64,000 bases of DNA. Origin: Rhizophagus irregularis (taxonomy: Eukaryota; Glomeromycota; Glomeromycetes; Glomerales; Glomeraceae). Positions 58,307 to 64,000 of the stretch are shown here, piece after piece. Within the stretch, counting starts at the first letter, position 1. Each line of letters begins with the position of its first letter. A model generated the notes under the pieces. The model searched no databases and had not been told where the DNA came from. It saw nothing but the letters and a program-made list of their open reading frames with translations. The position numbers and the translations under genes are program-made. The stretch spans positions 1,550,001 through 1,614,000 of the forward strand of contig NC_089448.1 of NCBI RefSeq assembly GCF_026210795.1, in the 5' to 3' direction.

Positions 58307-59821
58307 ATGCCCAATCTCAATAAAGACATTCTTTTTTTGATATTTGAAGAATTACAAGATGATTCAAAATCCCTCTTTTCATGTCTAATGGTTAGTAGAC
58401 TTTGGTGTGAAACAGCTGTTCCAGTTTTATGGAGGGACCCTTGGTCTTATAGTGGTATCATTTATGGAAATAAAAGCTACTATTTATTTATCATTATTAC
58501 TAGCTATTTTTTTGATAATATTAAAAATTTCATAACAGAGGAAAGAATCCAATCTCCTTCAGTTATAGTTAAACCTATCCTGTTTGATTATTTATCCTTC
58601 TGCAGAAGTATTAACATAAGTATTATATATAATATAATTTCTATTGGATCATCCTTAGCTTATAATCAATTTATTATACAACAAGAATTTTATTATTTCT
58701 TTATGAACAAATGTCAAGAGTTGAAATATTTAGATATGACATCAATTGAACATCAAATATTTTACTTTCCAGAAGATAAGACTTGTCTTGAGTCAATTTG
58801 TGAATTAAAATGTGATACATCTATTGATTCTTCATACTTTTATGGATTATCCCAATTCTGTCAACGTATACAGAAACTCGTCATTATTAATATAGACTCA
58901 AACCCTAATCATGGGATTGTTAAATTAATTGAAGTCCAGAAGAACTTGAAGCATTTTGAATGGAAAGATGATTTTGACTATGATTTTCATACAGAATATC
59001 TTTATAAAGAAAGTTTCCTTGCTCTAGAAAAGAAAGCAGAAAGTCTCAATTATTTAAGGATATATTTCTATTATGTAGATGATCATGATTATACATTATT
59101 GTTAGAGATACTTCTAAAATTCTATAAACTAAAGGTATTAATAATTGGTGAACATCTTTTTCTTAATAAAGAACAATTAGAAAAATTGAAAAAGCAGGTT
59201 TATCCCGAACTTGAAATCCTTAATATAGAGTATAATAGATTAAATACAGTTTCTAGTATAATTGAAAATAGTGGAGGGCGTCTCAAAAAAATTTTGTTCA
59301 AACCTTATAACATTATCGACTTTGAATTTGGTGACGATAACTTTAATGAAAATTCTCTCAATTTTATTCGTAAAGTTTATGAAAATTGTCCTTCAATTGA
59401 ATATTTGTCAATTTTAATTTCACCAACAAAGGAGATTTTCTCTGAATTTGAAAAATTATTAAAAAGATGTCAAAATTTAAAGTCATTATTAGTTATATTA
59501 GATAATTATGATGATAATTACGAAGACGATTTAAAAGATGGAGGAGAATTATTAAAAATATTAGTTAGATCGGCACCAACTAATTTTAAAGAAATTAGAT
59601 TTGGTAATGAATTCAAATTTTCTTTAGAAATGTTGGAAGAATTCTTAGAAAATTGGAGAGGAAGAAGTGAACTTTCTTTATTTACTATTGATCCTATTTA
59701 CATAAGCGGGGATTATACAAAACTGATTAATAAATATAAAATTGATAAAGTAATCAAAGATTTTAAATATTTGAGTAATGAATACTATAGATTTAATTAT
59801 TGTATAGATGATCTTGATTAA
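58307..59821 (+). CDS. F-box protein with leucine-rich C-terminal region, gene 4
   Basis: The first ATG is at 58307; the open frame extends six codons further upstream, but only from a TTG. The 504-residue product begins M-P-N-L-N-K-D with an F-box in residues 1-48 (I-L-F-L-I-F-E-E-L, S-C-L-M-V-S-R-L-W-C-E, V-L-W-R-D-P-W), expected to bind Skp1. The remainder is the same leucine-rich region as genes 1 and 2. Landmarks such as S-S-Y-F-Y-G-L-S, N-H-G-I-V-K-L-I-E and F-N-E-N-S-L-N-F-I-R-K-V-Y are conserved. It resembles gene 2 more than gene 1 in the middle third. No lesions were seen. Confidence 0.9.
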   Translation: MPNLNKDILFLIFEELQDDSKSLFSCLMVSRLWCETAVPVLWRDPWSYSGIIYGNKSYYLFIIITSYFFDNIKNFITEERIQSPSVIVKPILFDYLSFCRSINISIIYNIISIGSSLAYNQFIIQQEFYYFFMNKCQELKYLDMTSIEHQIFYFPEDKTCLESICELKCDTSIDSSYFYGLSQFCQRIQKLVIINIDSNPNHGIVKLIEVQKNLKHFEWKDDFDYDFHTEYLYKESFLALEKKAESLNYLRIYFYYVDDHDYTLLLEILLKFYKLKVLIIGEHLFLNKEQLEKLKKQVYPELEILNIEYNRLNTVSSIIENSGGRLKKILFKPYNIIDFEFGDDNFNENSLNFIRKVYENCPSIEYLSILISPTKEIFSEFEKLLKRCQNLKSLLVILDNYDDNYEDDLKDGGELLKILVRSAPTNFKEIRFGNEFKFSLEMLEEFLENWRGRSELSLFTIDPIYISGDYTKLINKYKIDKVIKDFKYLSNEYYRFNYCIDDLD

Positions 59822-62029
59822 TTAATAAATTATTCTAAATATTTTTTTGGGCTTTTACATTTTTAGAATTAATTGTAAGCAAAGTAAGAAATTTCTACTC
59901 CATGTGTTTTTAATATACCATGTATGAGTTCTACTTTCGTTTTAACTAATTTTTTTGCATTAAAGTTTATTTGACCGCCTAATAAATATAAACTATACTC
60001 AATTTAGGCTTTTGATAAACTAACTTATCATTGTTCTAGACTATAATTTTCACTCCAACCAAATGGATGATACCCAAATATTTGATTTGAGTTTTTGATA
60101 TTTATTATGAAACGTTTCAGCATTTGTCATGTAATGTCATGTTTTTAGATATCTTTGCGATGTTTTGTACTTAAATAATTCGCATGTGATTAACTATTTT
60201 TTCCATGTTGACTAGTTGTTTTTTTTTGAAGTATCTTAGAAAAAAAAGTTACACATCTAAAAGAGCTCGTCTTTGATTTACATTAGTGATACTAACGGCC
60301 TGAAATGAAACAATTATAGAGAATTTTCTCCAAAAAAGACATTTAATGAAAAACTTGGAGGAGAAAGGGTATTTTCTCAACACTTGTTATTTTTAGTAGA
60401 ATTAATTTAAATTTAGCAGAAAACGTTTAATAATTTTTTAATCAATGCACGCGCTTCTATCTTCAGTTAACCTCATCTATTTCTCCATTATCAAGATAAC
60501 TTTTGATGTATCAGATCGAATTGAACTTTTTTTCTTTTAGGATTAAACTGTTACTATTAATTAATAATATGTAACTTGTAAAAAAAACGTTAAATCTGTC
60601 TTGACAACTTGCAATAATCATTGAGTTTCTTATTTTTAAATTGATCAGAATATCATTGAATATCAGATGAAGTTGGTGCTAAAGTTATAAAAAATTTAAT
60701 GATGTTTTATGTGCAAATAATGTTAAGTGAAAGAGGTTGACATAATTTACTTAATGATTGGTCTTTCACGTTTTAGTAGAACTTGCATTAAATCCTGTTT
60801 TCATAGCTTTGATAAATACAGTTGATTAATTTCTTGACAAAGAAAGGAAATGGGTAAAGAATAATGTATATGATAGGTATGAATACTTAATAATTATTAT
60901 TAACAACATAAACTTTTTTTATGAAATAGCTAATAATTTTTATCCATATGAAAACTTTGATTTTACAAAAAATTCAATATAAATAATTTAATTATATGCT
61001 ATATACTTATATTACACCAAAAATACTTATTTAATTTTACGTTATTAATCCAAACACTACTACTCTAACCATTCGATGAATGGCAATATTATTATGAAAA
61101 AGATATGAATAAATCAGCACTTTAAATTCATACTTATTTATTACTGTATTAGGTGATTGTATTAAAACTGAATTTAATTGTAGTATGTAAACTTTTAAAT
61201 TTAAGTAAATGAATATTGTAAGTTATTCTTTAAATTTATAATTTCTCTTATATTTTAAGTATTATGAATAAATGAAAGGATTAGAATCCCATATAAATTT
61301 AATTCAAATAGCTTGATGAATAGTTTTAAAGCATGTAACTGAAATTTGGATTTTGGAAAAGAGGTCAAACGATCTGTACCTGTTTAATAAATTATGTAAT
61401 GTTTATAATATATATACACATATGAACATGATTTTCAGTTGAAATATAACTTAGATTCGATAAGATAAAAAGATTTTAATCAGCAAGTGTTAATATTAAC
61501 TTTGTTGATCAGTTACTAGAAGCTTCAATAATTGTACTCGTAATTAAGATTAAGGAAGATCAAAAAGTAAAGGTGTGTGATGCGAAAATAATATTATTGA
61601 GTTCTGATTTCAGACAATTGATATTATTACATCAAATTTGTAAAGAACTCTAGGTAGTGTGAAGATTTCTTTATTATCTACTAAAATAAAATATACAAAT
61701 ATGATCACCTTAATTGAGAATCAAATAATTTCTCATGTATAATTCCCTGTGTTTACTATTTGATTAAGTATATAAATATATAGAATATTAAATTTTAATA
61801 ATAATATAAATTTATATTTTAAATCAATGTAAAAAAAATGTCTACATATATTTACTATATAATCAGTGTTAAACAAAGATTACATACCAAATACTATTAT
61901 TAAAAAAAAAGGGATTTAGTTTTATTAATCACTTTCATTCTTGATTGATATACTACAAAAAAAACAAATTTTAATAAATTTATGACAGAAAAAAACAAAA
62001 TTTAAATGAATATAATCATACCTTGTAAA
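59822..62029. other. AT-rich intergenic region
   Basis: No coding region, repeat or RNA was recognised. Confidence 0.5.
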
Positions 62030-62037
62030 GTCCAGTA

Positions 62038-62730
62038 TAGAGCTCCGAATGGGTCAGGTCAGGTCAGGTTAATTGATAAACCTGACCTGAAATTTTTTTT
62101 CAGGTCAGGTCAGGTCAGGTTATATCAGGTTGTCTGTTTGACCTGACCTGACCTGAAACCTGAAAATTTCAGGACTATTTTTATTAAAGTATTGAAAAAA
62201 AACGGTACAAAACTTTTTTTTTTAATATAATATTATGAAAAAAAACGTTTTTGCAACGTTTTTTATTAAAATATTGAAAAAAAATATTGCAAAACGTTTT
62301 TTTTAATATAACATTATGAAAAAAATGTTTTCGCAATGTTATTATTGAAATATAAAAAAAAAAACGTTACGAAACATTTTTTTAATATAATATTATGAAA
62401 AAACGTTTTCGCAACGTTTTTCTCGAAATATCGCAACTCACTTTTATTATATAAAATCAATATAAAAAAGTGAATCGCAATACCGCAACTCACTTTTTTT
62501 ATATAGAATCTATATAAAAAAGTGAATCGCAATACTGCAACTCACTTTTATTATATAAAATCAATATAAAAAAGTGAATCGCAATACTGCAACTCACTTT
62601 TATTATATAGTAGAATCAATAGTTTCAGGTCAACAGGTCAATCAGGTCAGGTCAATCTTCATACCTGACCTGAATTTCAGGTCAGGTCAGGTCAGGTTTC
62701 CTAAATTTGGCTGACCTGTTCGGAGCTCTA
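62038..62730. mobile_element. hAT-type MITE, 693 bp, with AGGTC subterminal repeats
   Basis: Inverted ends TAGAGCTCCGAA are flanked by a perfect 8-bp duplication GTCCAGTA (62030-62037 and 62731-62738). Both subterminal regions are arrays of CAGGT/ACCTG words (62049-62160 and 62627-62716). The interior (about 62400-62610) has tandem ~54-bp units, each a hairpin between CTCACTTTT and AAAAGTGA. No coding capacity was seen. It shares its termini with 34138-34288. Confidence 0.92.
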
Positions 62731-62738
62731 GTCCAGTA

Positions 62739-63116
62739 ATCGAGATGTATAATAAGCATTAACTGGTTATTTCAGTAGATAAAAGATTCACTCTTACATA
62801 TAATACTAGCCTTAACCAATAATAATGTTTAATTTTGTATTATGGTTATTTTTAAGTGAATCATAGTGTAGTCAATAAAGTTTGAATTTTAATGGCCTAT
62901 TTTATAATACTGTTCAGAATTACGAAATTCATGGTGGCACAAAATAGTTGAAGTAACGTGAACTATGGTTTTAATCATCAGACTATTGATGGGAGAGAGA
63001 ATTTCTACACAACCTCAAGAACACCACCAAAAAATTTTCAGTAGTAACGTGACTTTGTACACAGTGAAATTTGATAACCCAGATCTATCAGTTCCACTAA
63101 AAATATCCAGTTTATC
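62739..63116. other. spacer between MITEs
   Basis: A frame at 62965-63183 runs into the next MITE and has no recognisable features. Confidence 0.4.
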
Positions 63117-63541
63117 TAGGGATGGGAATGGCTCGTTCAGTTCCATTTTAGTTTACCATCGGTTTCACGTCAGTTCGCATTAAGAAAAATATGAGCTACA
63201 TGTGTCAAATTAAAGACACAAGTTGAACATATGTTGATTATGAATTAAAAAATTTTTGATTGGTTAACATTCAATAGTTGGTTCATGATCATCATAATTT
63301 TGATGTTGAACCAGTTTTTAGAACCAGTTCGGAACTGGTTCAGTTCAATTTTTAAAAGCTATTAAAAATTGTTTTTGACATAAAATTTTCTTTTTTTTTT
63401 ATTTATTGTAAAAATATTAGTGTTTCTCTATTCCCAATAAGATTTTTGGCTCGTATAAGTTCAAAACCCACGAGATTTTGATCAGTTCCAAAAACCACAA
63501 AAACTGCTCAAAATTATGTAATTGAACTGACCCCATCCCTA
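63117..63541. mobile_element. hAT-type MITE, 425 bp
   Basis: Inverted ends TAGGGATGGG are flanked by AGTTTATC (63109-63116) and GGTTTATC (63542-63549), an 8-bp duplication with one change. The interior holds inverted GAACC/GGTTC words (for example GGAACTGGTTCAGTTC). It is non-coding. Its ends are similar but not identical to those of the 4.9-kb element (TAGGGATTGG). Confidence 0.8.
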
Positions 63542-63549
63542 GGTTTATC

Positions 63550-64000
63550 GGGATATCTGTTATAGCGAAAAAATTTTGATATATTGGAAATCTATTATAC
63601 TGAATTTTTTTAAAGAATTCATGCTAATAAAATTAATATACACTATATTTTAATTTTTCATCTTAGTTTTAAGTTGAAAATGAATACAAAATATTTTTAA
63701 TTGAATATATAAGTAATATATAACTTCGGCCGGAATTAAGATTTTTATAATTCTGGCCAAAATTAAGATTTACCGCATCACGTTACTTAAATTTTATTGG
63801 GTAATGATCACATGATCTGGTTTATCGAATTATTTTTACTATAGCTGGTTAGAAAATTGATCCGTTATATCAAATATCAAGCTTTTACTAGTAAACTTTG
63901 GTATATCGAAATTATTTTAATATACGTGATTTGGTTCCAGCAAAAAAGTCCAGTTTAGGGCCAAATTCGGTTTATCGAAGATCCAGTTAATCGAATTTCA
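63550..64000. other. AT-rich window end
   Basis: No gene was seen. GGTTTATCG / TTTATCGAA words recur (63543, 63821, 63969). Confidence 0.4.

Noticed and set aside
62314-62532. 72-codon reverse frame
   Set aside because: It is internal to the hairpin units of the 693-bp MITE.

Overview
The window reads as nuclear DNA of an arbuscular mycorrhizal fungus close to Rhizophagus (Glomeromycotina). Reasons: extreme AT richness; dispersed copies of an F-box/leucine-rich family; a TKL-like protein kinase with the HxDxHxGN catalytic loop common in that lineage; short introns with GTAAG donors, CTAAC branch sites and TAG acceptors; and heavy loading with DNA transposons and MITEs. This assignment is inference from content. 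Nothing looks bacterial, viral or organellar.

Layout. 1-6.3 kb: an HMG-box pseudogene and an apparently intact Tc1/mariner element. 6.3-8.4 kb: F-box gene 1 with a long upstream block shared with its paralogues. 10.9-12.4 kb: a C-poor minisatellite with a 264-bp higher-order unit. 13.95-15.3 kb: a low-complexity charged protein gene followed by a duplicated hairpin. 21.5-22 kb: an unusual interleaved inverted repeat (order A B A' B'). 23.3-23.7 kb: a small train of exon-like units. 25.3-27.6 kb: F-box gene 2, whose upstream block carries a MITE. 28.9-34.6 kb: nested transposons. A tRNA-derived retroposon on the minus strand is split by a 4.9-kb hAT-like element (8-bp target duplication, decayed transposase-like gene, zinc-finger gene, internal MITE) and by a 151-bp hAT MITE. 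38.4-39.4 kb: a spliced gene with possible OB folds. 42.1-52.45 kb: a minus-strand kinase gene. 53.5-59.8 kb: an F-box pseudogene and F-box gene 4. 62.0-63.5 kb: two more hAT-type MITEs.

The most striking locus is the kinase. Between its 5' exons (52081-52448, starting M-G-Q-C) and its kinase exons (42124-43268) lie about 8.6 kb of roughly 100-bp tandem units. Read on the minus strand, each unit is a complete intron: GTAAG donor, CTAAC branch site, TAG acceptor. Successive introns are separated by exactly three nucleotides that vary from unit to unit. I count 83 such micro-exons (one may be 6 nt), plus a single-nucleotide one next to the kinase exon. The 5' exons end in phase 1 and the kinase exon needs phase 2; 3n+1 nucleotides from the array supply exactly that. 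In the imposed phase no stop codon arises across the array, while one of the other phases has about ten. Joining the 5' exons straight to the kinase exon would be out of frame. This is either a real gene with more than 80 one-codon exons or a remarkable intron minisatellite.

The F-box copies share a palindromic upstream element (CCGGA-N6/7-TCCGG) about 145-225 bp before their start codons, so they were duplicated with their regulatory DNA. All splice models and family names here come from reading the sequence alone; no database or transcript was consulted.
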